Program-made: the position numbers and the translations under genes
The notes under the pieces: generated by a model
Database searches by the model: none
Told to the model about the DNA's origin: nothing
What the model saw: the letters and a program-made list of their open reading frames with translations, nothing else
NCBI RefSeq assembly: GCF_024748615.1
Contig: NZ_CP087168.1
Location: forward strand, 124,001-188,000
DNA length: 64,000 nt
Direction: 5' to 3'
Source: Pseudomonas sp. B21-048
Lineage (GTDB): Bacteria > Pseudomonadota > Gammaproteobacteria > Pseudomonadales > Pseudomonadaceae
Shown: piece by piece, positions 1-9,106 of the stretch
How positions within the stretch are numbered: the first letter of the stretch is position 1
Layout: each line of letters begins with the position of its first letter

Positions 1-2
1 CT

Positions 3-1757
3 TCCGTGGAGCAAGCCGGCGATTTGACCGCCAGCAGCGTACAGAACTGGATGAGCGGCCGCGTTCTGGTTCTGGAAAACCTTGCGCAAAACGTTGCCCA
101 TCAAGGCACCCATGCCGATCTGCCGGGGCTGGTGGATCAACCCGCCCTCACCTCGAACTTTCAGTTCACTTACGTCGGGCAGGCCAATGGTGTGTTCACC
201 CAGCGCCCTGACGCGAAGATGCCGGACGGTTACGATCCGCGTCAGCGCCCTTGGTACAAACAAGCCGTGGTCGCCGACAAGACCATGCTGACCCCGCCTT
301 ACATGGCCGCGGTCGGCGGGTTGGTGGTGACCATCGCCATGCCGGTGAAAAAGAGCGGCGAGCTGCTGGGCGTCGTCGGCGGCGACCTGAGTCTGGAAAC
401 CCTGGTGAAGATCATCAACTCGGTGGACTTCGGTGGCATCGGTCATGCGTTCCTCGTCAGCGCCGAGGGTCAAGTGATCGTCAGCCCGGACAAGGATCAG
501 GTGATGAAGAACCTGAAAGACATCTATCCGGGGTCCAATGTCCGCATCGAAAAGGGGATTCAGGAAGTAGAACTGAACAAGCAGGACCGCATCCTCTCGT
601 TCACCCCGGTGACGGGTTTGCCGAATGCCGAGTGGTATGTCGGTCTGTCGATCGACAAAGCCAAGGCCTACGCGCCGCTGAGCCAGTTCCGCACCTCGGC
701 GCTGATCGCGATACTCATCGCCGTGACCACCATTGCGGTACTGCTGAGCCTGCTGATCAATGTGCTGATGCGTCCGCTGACTACGATGGGCCGTGCAATG
801 CAGAACATCGCGCAGGGTGAGGGCGACCTGACCCGTCGCCTGGTCGTAGAAAGCAAAGATGAGTTCGGCGAGTTGGGCGGTTCCTTCAACCAGTTCGTGG
901 AGCGGATTCACGCGTCGATTTGCGAAGTATCCTCGGCGACCCGTCAGGTTCATGACCTGTCACAACGGGTGATGGCATCGTCAAACGCTTCGATCCTTGG
1001 CTCCGACGAACAAAGCGCCCGCACCAACAGCGTGGCCGCGGCGATCAACCAATTGGGCGCTGCTACCCAGGAAATCGCCCGCAACGCCGCCGATGCTTCG
1101 CAACACGCCAGCGGCGCGAGCGAGCAGGCTGATGATGGTCGTCAGGTGGTGGAAAAAACCATTCTGGCCATGAATGAGCTGTCGCAGAAGATCAGCCTGT
1201 CTTGCACGCAGATCGAAACCCTGAACGCGAGCACCGACAACATCGGCCACATTCTCGATGTGATCAAAGGCATCTCCCAGCAGACCAATTTGCTGGCGCT
1301 CAATGCGGCCATCGAAGCGGCCCGTGCCGGTGAGGCGGGTCGTGGTTTTGCGGTAGTGGCGGACGAGGTGCGTAACCTGGCTCATCGCACCCAGGAGTCG
1401 GCGGAAGAAATCCACAAGATGATCAGTTCGCTGCAGATCGGTTCTCGCGAAGCGGTGACCACCATGAACGCCAGTCAGGTGTCCAGCGAGCAGAGCGTTG
1501 AAGTGGCGAACCAGGCCGGCCTGCGACTGGTCAGCGTGACCCAGCGCATCGGCGAAATCGACGGCATGAACCAATCGGTGGCCGCAGCGACTGAAGAGCA
1601 GACCGCCGTGGTGGAAACCCTCAACGTCGACGTCAGTCAGATCAACCTGCTGAACCAGCAGAGCGTGGCCAACCTCAATGAAACGTTGAAGGATTGCGAT
1701 GCGCTGTCCCAGCAGGCCAATCGGTTGAAGCAACTGGTTGATAGCTTCAAGATCTGA
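3..1757 (+). CDS. Methyl-accepting chemotaxis protein, 5'-truncated by window edge
   Basis: Transmembrane chemoreceptor that passes ligand binding to the CheA/CheW complex. The frame is open to the window edge and the first membrane segment is missing, so the true start lies upstream; a GTG at position 6 is internal. What remains is most of a periplasmic Cache-type sensor domain (about residues 1-228, with the [12 protein letters not shown] motif typical of dCache receptors). A membrane segment follows at about 230-254, then a HAMP domain, then the cytoplasmic signalling domain with the conserved hairpin tip ([19 protein letters not shown], about nt 1277-1333). The ligand cannot be told from sequence; dCache receptors of this sort often bind amino acids or organic acids. 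The gene faces the mgo operon tail to tail, separated by a long palindrome. Confidence 0.93.
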   Translation, partial: SVEQAGDLTASSVQNWMSGRVLVLENLAQNVAHQGTHADLPGLVDQPALTSNFQFTYVGQANGVFTQRPDAKMPDGYDPRQRPWYKQAVVADKTMLTPPYMAAVGGLVVTIAMPVKKSGELLGVVGGDLSLETLVKIINSVDFGGIGHAFLVSAEGQVIVSPDKDQVMKNLKDIYPGSNVRIEKGIQEVELNKQDRILSFTPVTGLPNAEWYVGLSIDKAKAYAPLSQFRTSALIAILIAVTTIAVLLSLLINVLMRPLTTMGRAMQNIAQGEGDLTRRLVVESKDEFGELGGSFNQFVERIHASICEVSSATRQVHDLSQRVMASSNASILGSDEQSARTNSVAAAINQLGAATQEIARNAADASQHASGASEQADDGRQVVEKTILAMNELSQKISLSCTQIETLNASTDNIGHILDVIKGISQQTNLLALNAAIEAARAGEAGRGFAVVADEVRNLAHRTQESAEEIHKMISSLQIGSREAVTTMNASQVSSEQSVEVANQAGLRLVSVTQRIGEIDGMNQSVAAATEEQTAVVETLNVDVSQINLLNQQSVANLNETLKDCDALSQQANRLKQLVDSFKI

Positions 1758-1786
1758 TTGAGGTCAGTTGGGCCGCGTTATCGTTC

Positions 1787-1876
1787 TTCGCGGGCAAGTC
1801 GGATCGCCGCACCGCTCGCGCCTACAAGTTAGCCCTTGTAGGCGCGAGCGGTGCGGCGATCCGACTTGCCCGCGAA
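1787..1876. repeat. Long perfect inverted repeat between convergent genes (REP-like, likely bidirectional terminator)
   Basis: Two arms of about 42 bases, starting TTCGCGGGCAAGTCGGATCG, are exact reverse complements around a 6-base centre. The arms contain the common Pseudomonas REP-like words (CGCGGGCAAG, TGTAGGCGCGAGCGG). It sits between the converging chemoreceptor gene and the last mgo gene, so it can fold in both transcripts and probably serves as a terminator or 3'-end stabiliser. Confidence 0.8.
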
Positions 1877-1908
1877 AGCGGCAGATCAGGCACCGCCGAA
1901 CCAAAGTC

Positions 1909-2376
1909 TTACCCAAACAGCTTCAACACATTCCCCATCGCATCATCGGCAAACCCCTGAACGAAATCCTTGAACCCCGGCAGGGCTTCGGCACCGCCCT
2001 GGGCCGGTTCGGCGATGATGGTCCAGGTCGCCCGCGACTTGCTCGCCCCCAAGGATTCAACACTCATCGCCGCCCACAAATTGGCCACGCCCAGCGTGTT
2101 GTAGATCGTCGTCCAGGTCATGTTCAGCGCCTGATCATCCCGGGAGTTGAGTTGCTCGACCACCAGATTGCCGTCCTTGAAGAATTTCTTGCGCAGCGAC
2201 GACACGCCGTCGCCCGTCATCTCGATGTGCGACAGCGCCGGAATGAATTGGTCGAAGCCGGCAAAGTTGCCGACCACGGCCCAGACTTGCATTGCATCGG
2301 CCGGTACTTCCACCGAAGAAATGACCTGGCAGCCGTGAGGGTTTTTGATCAGGGTATCGGGTTGCAGAGTCTTCAT
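1909..2376 (-). CDS. mgoD: SRPBCC (polyketide cyclase/dehydrase-like) protein, MgoD/PvfD-like
   Basis: A 155-residue protein of the SRPBCC/Bet v1-like fold, a small helix-grip domain that binds hydrophobic ligands. The N-terminal VEVPADAMQVWAVVGNFAGF matches the usual start of the family (strand, then Trp, then N-F). It is the last gene of a four-gene minus-strand set whose order (DUF3050 protein, AurF-like oxygenase, A-T-R synthetase, SRPBCC protein) is that of mgoBCAD in P. syringae and pvfABCD in P. entomophila. ATG at 2376 is preferred to the longer frame because the peptide upstream of it has no family similarity and overlaps the synthetase gene. Its exact step is not known to me; a role in maturing or binding the product is inference. 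Confidence 0.88.
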   Translation of the reverse strand: MKTLQPDTLIKNPHGCQVISSVEVPADAMQVWAVVGNFAGFDQFIPALSHIEMTGDGVSSLRKKFFKDGNLVVEQLNSRDDQALNMTWTTIYNTLGVANLWAAMSVESLGASKSRATWTIIAEPAQGGAEALPGFKDFVQGFADDAMGNVLKLFG

Positions 2377-2405
2377 GGTTTTGCTCCGTGCAGGGGTAGG
2401 GTGAA

Positions 2406-5400
2406 TCAGATGAAGTTGATTTCTTTGAGGTAGTCGCAGCCGCGCCGCAGCAGCGCCGGGGATTTTTCCGGGTAGTGCGCGCCCATCTGCCGGACGCCGG
2501 CCTGGGCGTTGTCGTGGCCGATCATCGAGATGTCGCCGATGTCTTCCTCGAAGCCGTTGAGGTAGAAACCCAGTACGCCAAACAGCGCGTTGTCGCTGTC
2601 GACCCGGCCCAGTTGCTGTTGCCAGTCGGCGACGCTGACCATGGCGAACTCCCGACCGGCCTCGCGAAAGGACGCCACGTAGGTGTCCCAGCTCAGGGGC
2701 TCGGGGTTGTGCAGGTTGAACACCGCTTTTTCGGCCTGGTAACGGCTGGCGTGGAAGGCGATGAAACGGGCGAGGAAATCCACCGGCATCAGGTCGAAAT
2801 TCAGCGCGAACTCCGGCACCTGGCCGAGCTGGATCGAGCCCTTGAGCATTAGCATCAAGCGATTTTTGTGGGGCTGGCAGACGCCGGTGAGGCTGTTGAA
2901 GCTGATGTTGCCGGGGCGATAAAGATTGACCCGCACCCCACGCTCCCGCGCCCGTTCGAGGATCCGCTCGCCGACCCATTTGGACAGGTTGTAGCCGTTC
3001 TTGATGTAGATCGGCGGCGTCTGCGCGGCGGGCAACTCCAACACCCGGCCATCGTCGGAAATCGTGCTGGACGCCGAGAGCGTCGAGACGAAGTTGAAGA
3101 TCTTCTTGCTGCGCCCTTCACACAAACGCAGGCATTCGAAAATCGGCTCGACGTTATCCCGCGCCAACGACTCGTAATCGAGGACGTGATTGACGTTGGC
3201 GGCGTTGTGCACCAGGGCACCGAACTCACGGTCCAGTCGTTGATAAACATCTTCGCTGAGCCCCAGTTGCGGGCGAGTGATGTCCGCCGCATAAACCCGC
3301 ACCCGGCTCAGGTCCAGATGCTCCAACCGGTTTTCCCGCAACGCATCAGCGAAGCGTTGCGCCGCCGATTGCCCGCCGCCATCGCGCACCAGGCACGCTA
3401 CTTCGCTGGCGCCCCAGGCCAGTAGCGCTTCGACGATGTGCACACCGACAAAACTGTTGGCGCCGGTGACGATCACCTTGTGGACATCGCCCATTCGGCT
3501 GACTGGCAACGGCTTGATGTCCAGTTCACGGAAGGCATCGGCCAGGGCTTTGTCGCTTAGCACTTCCTCGGTCCCGGAGCCGCGGACCAAGGTCGCCAGC
3601 TTCGCAATTGTGGGCAGTTCGATGAAACGGTTGATCGAGATACTGCGACCGAATTCTTCACGCAAACGCAGGAGCATGCGCGACAGCAGAATCGAGTGCC
3701 CGCCGAGATTGAAGAAACTTTCGTCGGTGGAAATGTCGCTGGCGGGCAGCTCCAGCAGCTCGGCCCAGATATTCAGCAGCAGCGCTTCATCGGCGCTGGC
3801 AGGCAAACGCCGCTGGCTGTTTTCGGTCACGTTGACGGGCAGTTCCAACAGCGCTTTGCGGTCGACCTTGCCGTTGCTGGCGAACGGCATGCTCGCCAGT
3901 TCGGTCCATGCGGTCGGCTGCATATAGTCCGGCAGAAACTGCATCGCGTGGGCTTTCAAGGCTTCGCGAGCAGCGCCGGGTTGCTCTTCCTGAGGCTGCG
4001 CGAGAAAGGCCAGAATCCGTCGATGAGGGTCGATGACCACCGCCACCTGACGGTACAGCTGGCTGTCGCGCAGGCAGCGTTCGATCTCTTCCGGCTCGAC
4101 CCGAAAGCCGCGAATCTTCACCTGATTGTCTCGCCGCCCGCACAGTTCGATACCGTCGCCGGTCCACTTGGCCATGTCGCCGGAGCGGTAGGCGCGCAAG
4201 CTCTGGCCGTTTGGCAGGCTCAGGTTCAGATAGCGTTCGGCAGTCTGCTGCGGATTGTTCAGGTAACCCAGACACACCCCCGGACCGACGATGTACAGCT
4301 CACCGACGGTGTGCTCGGTCACCGGTTGAAAATCCTCATCGAGGATCAGCACCTGACTGTTGGCAATCGGTGCACCAAGGGTGCGGTTGCTGTCGCCGGT
4401 GCGCAGTTGGCGCGCGGTGATCAGCACCGTGGCTTCGGTCGGGCCGTAGAGGTTGTAGAGATTGCCTTGGCGGGTCAGTTGCCCGATCACGTAGGGTTCG
4501 CAAACATCGCCACCGGTCATCACATGATCGAGGATTTGCAACTGCTCCAGCGGCAGGATGCTCAACAGCGCCGGCGGCAAAAAGGCATGGCTGAGTCGTT
4601 GGTGGCGGATCAGCTCGACCAGTTGCAGCGGGTCGCGACGTTGGTCCTCGTTGGGTACGATCAGCTCGGCACCCTGAAGCAGGGTCGGGAAAATATCGAT
4701 CAGCGATGAGTCGAAACTCAACGATGAAAACTGCAACACCCGACTCTGTTCGGTCAGCTGCACGTAGTCGGCGTACCACGCCGTGAAGTGCGCGAGGTTG
4801 GCCTGGCTGAGCAACACGCCTTTGGGATGGCCTGTGGTGCCCGAGGTGTAGAGCGCCATGCACGGCGCGTCGAGATCAGGTCGTTGGCGCATCAAGGGTT
4901 GATCGAGATTCATATCGCCGATGTCGATACTGCTGATGTCCAGCCCCGGCGTCGTCTCGCTGAGCGGATGTTCTCCGTCGTGCAGCAACAACACCGCCCC
5001 TGCGTTCTCCAGAATGTACCGCTGACGTTGCAGCGGATGGCTTGGCTCCAGCGGCAGGTACACCGCACCGCTGCCCAGAATCGCCAGAATCCCCGCATAC
5101 AACGCGCTGCATTTTGGCAGGCAGATCCCGACCACCAACGGTCCCTGATGCTGATCGAGCAAGGGTTGCAATCGCTGCTGGATGGCGCGGCTGTGGGCGT
5201 GCAGTTGCCGATAGCTCAGCGACGTACCGGCGATGTTCAGCGCCGGACGCTCGGCGGACTGGCTGAAGCGTTGTTCAAGCCGCTCAATCATCGGTATCTG
5301 GGCCAGTTGCAGCAACCAGGGTTCAGCTGAGGCGTTGAGCTGATGGACGTAGGCCAGACGCTCTAAAAACAGCAGATTCTCCACCTGCTCGAAGTGAGCG

Positions 5401-5822
5401 GGAGTTGAAGGTTCGACGAGCAGAAAATACTCGGCATCCCGGGAGAAGCGGCTGACCAGCAGCGCCACATGATCGACCAGATCGACCACTGCGCGCAGGC
5501 GTAATGCTTGGCCATTGCCGGACAGTTCTTCGGCGACTGGCACGCGACTTAGTTGCATCGAGTTGTATGTGCACAGCAGGTCCAATGCTGGCAGGCCTGA
5601 GACGCCTGGCACGCCGATACCCAGCTGCAGCGTCAGGCGCGGTGTATCGCCGAAGTCCTGAAACGGCAGGCTTGCATCGTCGATCAGCAAATCAAACGTG
5701 CCGGGCGGCAGCGCCTCCAGATTCACCAGCCGCGCCAGTGAATGACCGTGTTGTTCGAGTTCCAGCGCCAGGTCGGTCAGGGCCTGGCTTTGCCCAATGA
5801 GCAAAATATCGAGACGTCTCAT
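2406..5822 (-). CDS. mgoA: NRPS-like adenylation-thiolation-reductase protein (MgoA/PvfC-like)
   Basis: Single-module, 1138-residue synthetase that should activate an amino acid, load it on a carrier domain and release it by NAD(P)H reduction to an aldehyde or alcohol. Visible parts: an N-terminal region of about 180 residues with a formyltransferase-like start; an adenylation domain with ALYTSGTTGHPKGV (about 325), NLYGPTEATV, YRSGD and KIRGFRVEPEEIE motifs; a thiolation domain with LGGHS carrying the phosphopantetheine serine (about 709); and a thioester reductase domain with VTGANSFVG (about 787) and YNLSK catalytic Tyr/Lys (about 944). There is no condensation domain, as in MgoA/PvfC. MgoA is known to be needed for leudiazen-type signalling and mangotoxin control in P. 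syringae, and PvfC makes pyrazine N-oxides or valdiazen from valine. A strong GAGGAG precedes ATG 5822, 13 bases after mgoC. Confidence 0.93.
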   Translation of the reverse strand: MRRLDILLIGQSQALTDLALELEQHGHSLARLVNLEALPPGTFDLLIDDASLPFQDFGDTPRLTLQLGIGVPGVSGLPALDLLCTYNSMQLSRVPVAEELSGNGQALRLRAVVDLVDHVALLVSRFSRDAEYFLLVEPSTPAHFEQVENLLFLERLAYVHQLNASAEPWLLQLAQIPMIERLEQRFSQSAERPALNIAGTSLSYRQLHAHSRAIQQRLQPLLDQHQGPLVVGICLPKCSALYAGILAILGSGAVYLPLEPSHPLQRQRYILENAGAVLLLHDGEHPLSETTPGLDISSIDIGDMNLDQPLMRQRPDLDAPCMALYTSGTTGHPKGVLLSQANLAHFTAWYADYVQLTEQSRVLQFSSLSFDSSLIDIFPTLLQGAELIVPNEDQRRDPLQLVELIRHQRLSHAFLPPALLSILPLEQLQILDHVMTGGDVCEPYVIGQLTRQGNLYNLYGPTEATVLITARQLRTGDSNRTLGAPIANSQVLILDEDFQPVTEHTVGELYIVGPGVCLGYLNNPQQTAERYLNLSLPNGQSLRAYRSGDMAKWTGDGIELCGRRDNQVKIRGFRVEPEEIERCLRDSQLYRQVAVVIDPHRRILAFLAQPQEEQPGAAREALKAHAMQFLPDYMQPTAWTELASMPFASNGKVDRKALLELPVNVTENSQRRLPASADEALLLNIWAELLELPASDISTDESFFNLGGHSILLSRMLLRLREEFGRSISINRFIELPTIAKLATLVRGSGTEEVLSDKALADAFRELDIKPLPVSRMGDVHKVIVTGANSFVGVHIVEALLAWGASEVACLVRDGGGQSAAQRFADALRENRLEHLDLSRVRVYAADITRPQLGLSEDVYQRLDREFGALVHNAANVNHVLDYESLARDNVEPIFECLRLCEGRSKKIFNFVSTLSASSTISDDGRVLELPAAQTPPIYIKNGYNLSKWVGERILERARERGVRVNLYRPGNISFNSLTGVCQPHKNRLMLMLKGSIQLGQVPEFALNFDLMPVDFLARFIAFHASRYQAEKAVFNLHNPEPLSWDTYVASFREAGREFAMVSVADWQQQLGRVDSDNALFGVLGFYLNGFEEDIGDISMIGHDNAQAGVRQMGAHYPEKSPALLRRGCDYLKEINFI

Positions 5823-5835
5823 GATGTTCTCCTCG

Positions 5836-6765
5836 TTAAACCAGGTAGTCGCTCAGGGCGTTTTGCACGCACGGTGAATCGAGCAGCGAACTGCTGCGGA
5901 AAAACCGCACGATGTTGGCGACCAGCGGGTGATGGCGATTGATCGGGAAGGCCAGCCCCGACACTTCGCTCTTGAGTGCCCGGCGTGCTGCGTCGCTGAT
6001 CTGCAAGGCGTCGATCAAGCGGAAGTCGAAGGACTTCTGGATGTCATTGGTCAGGTAATGGCCGATGAACACCGGGAGAATTTGCGCGATGCACTGACGG
6101 TCGTCTTCGCTTGCGGTGTGCCAATAGATACGCACCAACCGCGCCCAGAACCCGGAGTGACGGCCCTCGTCGAGTAAGTGATCGGCCATCAGGCCCTTGA
6201 TCGACTGCTTGACCGTGTCGTCCTTGGCGAACGCCGCGACATCACCGGTCACGGTGTTCTCGGCGATGGCCACGCAGATCAGCTCCACGGCGCTGCGCAG
6301 GTGTTCCGGTGCGAGGGCCACGGCTGCCGGGATGGCACGGCTCAGTTCGATTTCATCCGGCAATCCGATCGGCGCGATGCCGGTCATGGCGACGGTTTGC
6401 TGCATGAAATCCATGGCCACCAAGGCGTGGTAATCCTCGTCCACCACCACCGTCATGGCGTCGTAGCGACAGGCGAACGGGAACGCCACGCTGAAGCGGT
6501 TTTTGGCGATGCTGCGGGCGGTCTTGTCGACGATCTCGGTTTCGAAAATCACCACGTCGTTGATGAACTTGTAGAGCGTCTGCACCAGGGCGAAGTCCCG
6601 TTGTTCCGGACATTCACGCAGGAAGGTTTCACTCAGCACCAGCGGCTGACGGCTCAGCGGATAGATCAGTTTGTCGTCGTTTTCCAGTACGCGCCGGGGG
6701 CGGGTGCGAATGGTCGCGCGGCTCTCCCAGGCGTCGGCGAAGGATTGGTAGTCGGCGGCGTTCAT
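5836..6765 (-). CDS. mgoC: AurF-like diiron N-oxygenase (MgoC/PvfB-like)
   Basis: A 309-residue protein of the p-aminobenzoate N-oxygenase (AurF) type: a helical ferritin-like diiron enzyme that oxidises an amino group. Candidate iron ligands are seen in [10 protein letters not shown] (about 73-80), [11 protein letters not shown] (about 108-118) and [11 protein letters not shown] (about 195-205). ATG 6765 is chosen because it overlaps the mgoB stop as ATGA and has GGAGG 7 bases upstream; the longer open frame adds an unlikely Gly-rich leader inside mgoB. In pvf, PvfB is the N-oxygenase acting on the amino-acid substrate, which fits the N-N or N-O bonds in the known products. Confidence 0.92.
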   Translation of the reverse strand: MNAADYQSFADAWESRATIRTRPRRVLENDDKLIYPLSRQPLVLSETFLRECPEQRDFALVQTLYKFINDVVIFETEIVDKTARSIAKNRFSVAFPFACRYDAMTVVVDEDYHALVAMDFMQQTVAMTGIAPIGLPDEIELSRAIPAAVALAPEHLRSAVELICVAIAENTVTGDVAAFAKDDTVKQSIKGLMADHLLDEGRHSGFWARLVRIYWHTASEDDRQCIAQILPVFIGHYLTNDIQKSFDFRLIDALQISDAARRALKSEVSGLAFPINRHHPLVANIVRFFRSSSLLDSPCVQNALSDYLV

Positions 6766-7538
6766 GCGTTCACCTCCGCCACCGGTTCGCTCATGCTCAG
6801 GCGCAAGCCGTCCCACAGAGCGATGCGGCTTTCCACGGCGGCAATGGCGCTGGCGTAGACGTCTTCTTCGCGCTGCGGATCGCCATCGACCAGGCGGGCG
6901 AGGAGTTTTTCCGCCGCCGGGCCGTGGTCTTCGGAGTCGACTTCGATGTGCCGTTCCAGGTAGTAACGGAAGGTCGGCGCCTGTTCGATGCCGATGCCCC
7001 AGTCGTCGAGAATCCGCTGGAACATCTGCGGGATGACACTCTCGCGGCCATGCAGAAACGCCGCCGCCACACTGTGCCCCGGCGCATGCAACGCGGTGTG
7101 CAAGGTGTGGCGCACGAACTGCGCGGCTGCCGGGTCGACGTCCACGCTTTGCAGGGCCACGTCATAGCTCACGCCTTCTTTTTGCAGCGCCACGAAGCGT
7201 TCGACGGCGACCGTGCTGGCACCGACTTCGCGCATTGCATCCAGGTACAACTCGAAATGGCTGTAGTGACCTTGGGCGGGACGATCATCAGACTCTTCAC
7301 CGAGCACGATCTCGTTGATCAACCGCGCGGCCTGAGGATCTCGCGGCGGCAGCCAGGGCAGTTGAACGCAGGTCAGTTCCTGTTGCAGGCGCTTGGTCAG
7401 CGACATGAAATCCCACACCGCAAACACATGGGTTTCCATAAAGCGTTGAAGGACCGATAACGAATGTATTTCAGAGAAGATCGGGTGTGCACTAAGTTCT
7501 GCTTTCTTCTGATTGAGACGATCTTTAGTCGGTTTCAT
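6762..7538 (-). CDS. mgoB: DUF3050 heme-oxygenase-like protein (MgoB/PvfA-like)
   Basis: First gene of the signal operon. The 258-residue protein starts [20 protein letters not shown] and belongs to the DUF3050 family, which has a heme-oxygenase-like helical fold. Proteins with this fold include non-heme diiron oxidases; possible ligands here are in [15 protein letters not shown]-rich [18 protein letters not shown], and [14 protein letters not shown] second in-frame ATG at 7580 would add 14 residues; I prefer 7538 because similarity appears to begin there, but the Shine-Dalgarno signals do not decide. The stop overlaps mgoC by 4 bases, so the two are probably translationally coupled. Confidence 0.88.
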   Translation of the reverse strand: MKPTKDRLNQKKAELSAHPIFSEIHSLSVLQRFMETHVFAVWDFMSLTKRLQQELTCVQLPWLPPRDPQAARLINEIVLGEESDDRPAQGHYSHFELYLDAMREVGASTVAVERFVALQKEGVSYDVALQSVDVDPAAAQFVRHTLHTALHAPGHSVAAAFLHGRESVIPQMFQRILDDWGIGIEQAPTFRYYLERHIEVDSEDHGPAAEKLLARLVDGDPQREEDVYASAIAAVESRIALWDGLRLSMSEPVAEVNA

Positions 7539-8221
7539 GAGCGAGCCTATAAGTGATGTTGAGTGCCGTTGAACATGCATTGAAGTTTCCGTTGGCGAAC
7601 GGGTGCCTCAATTTGAACGGATATGTGTCATATGTTTGCAAGTCGTCAGGAGGTGCTGGCGCCAGGTGTTTATGGGTTGCAGAGAAAAACTAATACACGA
7701 GTAAAGTGTCGGGCAAGTTGTTTTTTAATTAGTTGTAAGTTTAACTTTCTCGCATGCGACAAGTTTCAATAAGACTTGTAGATAAAGTTTTATTTGGGCG
7801 TAGTTGCTCCTTTCGACTGATAGGGGTCAAAATTTAAATAAAGAGTGAATTCCTCACTCAAAGCAACTTTTTTCTGGGTTCGTTTGATGTGATCTGAGGG
7901 GTGGAAGTTGGCTGGGAAATGACGCCGGTTCTTCCTTTTCCCGTGGCAAGACTCCTTCCGTAGGTTCTTGGTGCGTCGACTGCTCCGCGGGTGCGGTGCG
8001 TCGTCCGTCATTATTCGTGGGCAGCTCAAGAGTGAGCGTAATTCACGGCGGTCGCTATCACCCCTGCTTGATCTGATAGGTGCAATGGCGGGTTTGAGGG
8101 GGAAGGGGGGGAGCAGGGATGAAGTCGTGGCACACCGGTCTGGAATGCGAACGAAAGGAGGATTTGTGAGTAGATTTGTTCGTCGAGTAATCCAGGTGCG
8201 GATCAGCTCAATGTCGCGGTA
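7539..8221. other. AT-rich intergenic region upstream of mgoB; no convincing gene
   Basis: About 680 bases with clearly lower GC than the neighbours, especially 7680-7870. Frames on both strands (for example 7790-8227 minus and 7968-8222 plus) have no family features or good ribosome site. The segment should hold the mgo promoter. A perfect short palindrome ATATG-TGT-CATAT lies at 7621-7633, 83 bases upstream of the mgoB start, and is a candidate operator. Confidence 0.5.
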
Positions 8222-8251
8222 AGCCAAAGCGAGCCGCTCGATGGGCTCGCT
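8222..8251 (-). terminator. Hairpin downstream of the GntR gene
   Basis: AGCGAGCC (8228-8235) pairs with GGCTCGCT (8244-8251) around a small loop, followed on the minus strand by a short T run. It lies 19 bases after the regulator stop. Only a short T tract, so a moderate call. Confidence 0.5.
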
Positions 8252-8269
8252 CGGCGTTGTCGCTGCGGG

Positions 8270-8980
8270 TTACTTCGAGGTTTTCCTGCGCTGTGGTTCA
8301 GAGCTTTCGAGGTAGCGCGTGATGACGTCGACAGCCCGGTTGAGGTGGTTTTCGAGCAACGTCACCGCGCGCTCGACGTCCCGCTCTTCGACAGCCTGCA
8401 ATAACGCTCGATGATCCTCCTGAGACAATTTGCCCAAGCCCATGGCTTCCAGGTTGAAGCGCAGGAAGCGCTCCTCTTCGTTCAACCCGTCCTCGACGAG
8501 TCTCAGCAGACGCTGGTTGGGAGCCTTGTTGTAAAGCGCCATGTGGAACAGGCGATTGAGCCGGCCGATCTCGGTGTAGTCGTGTTCCGTTTCCAACTCG
8601 TCGATATAGCGCGCCGCCTGTTCGAAATCGGCGGCTTCAAGCAGGGGGATAGACCGACGCAGGGCTTCGGACTCCAGCAGGATTCGCAGTTCATAGGTTT
8701 CTGCCGCGTCGCCCTGAACCAACGGTGCAACCACCGCGCCTTTATGGGCGATCACGTTGAGCAGCGATTGCGCTTCGAGCTGACGCAAGGCTTCGCGCAC
8801 CGGCATGCGGCTGACACCGAACAGGTCGGCGAGGTCTTGCTGACGCAGGGCGATGCCGCAAGGAATGCGACCGTCGAGAATCGCCGCGCGCAGCGTTTCT
8901 TCGATCACCGAGCGTGCCAAATGGGCGGGAATCGGCCCGTTGACCTTGATACTGCTGAGAGGGTTGGGCTTCTGTGTCAC
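8270..8980 (-). CDS. GntR-family transcriptional regulator, FCD (FadR) subgroup
   Basis: DNA-binding regulator of about 236 residues. The N-terminal winged helix contains GIALRQQDLADLFGVSRMPVREALRQLEAQSLL, the classic GntR helix-turn-helix. The C-terminal FCD domain follows, with acidic and His residues for metal or carboxylate binding (YELRILLESEALR, FHMALY, EDHRALLQA, LLENHLNRA). GTG 8980 is preferred because a good -35/-10 promoter and palindromic operator end at 9008, leaving no room for the longer frame that begins at 9070; AGGGTG lies about 8-10 bases upstream of the GTG. The effector is unknown; the divergent neighbour is lapG, and a functional link is not shown. Confidence 0.88.
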   Translation of the reverse strand: MTQKPNPLSSIKVNGPIPAHLARSVIEETLRAAILDGRIPCGIALRQQDLADLFGVSRMPVREALRQLEAQSLLNVIAHKGAVVAPLVQGDAAETYELRILLESEALRRSIPLLEAADFEQAARYIDELETEHDYTEIGRLNRLFHMALYNKAPNQRLLRLVEDGLNEEERFLRFNLEAMGLGKLSQEDHRALLQAVEERDVERAVTLLENHLNRAVDVITRYLESSEPQRRKTSK

Positions 8981-9007
8981 AACAAACGCACCCTGTTTGG
9001 CTGAAAT

Positions 9008-9052
9008 ATTTGGATCCAAATTGACACTAGTGACTGCCTGACAGGTTGTCAA
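9008..9052 (-). promoter_or_regulatory. Sigma70-type promoter with overlapping palindromic operator (autoregulation)
   Basis: On the minus strand TTGACA (9052-9047), a 17-base spacer, then TAGTGT (9029-9024) form a well-spaced promoter. Right at the expected transcription start lies a perfect 14-base palindrome, ATTTGGATCCAAAT (9008-9021). FCD-type GntR proteins bind such short palindromes, so repression of its own gene is the simplest reading. This is inference from position and symmetry. Confidence 0.7.
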
Positions 9053-9106
9053 ACGGCCAAAGGATTGCATTACCTTAAAGTCTAGCGTGCCGACAGTGAT
9101 CTCACC

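Noticed and set aside
7790..8227. 145-residue minus-strand frame and the 84-residue plus-strand frame upstream of mgoB
   Set aside because: No start signals, no family features, unusual composition; treated as regulatory sequence.
8941..9070. Longer GntR start at ATG 9070
   Set aside because: The promoter and operator lie inside this stretch, so it would not be transcribed in full.
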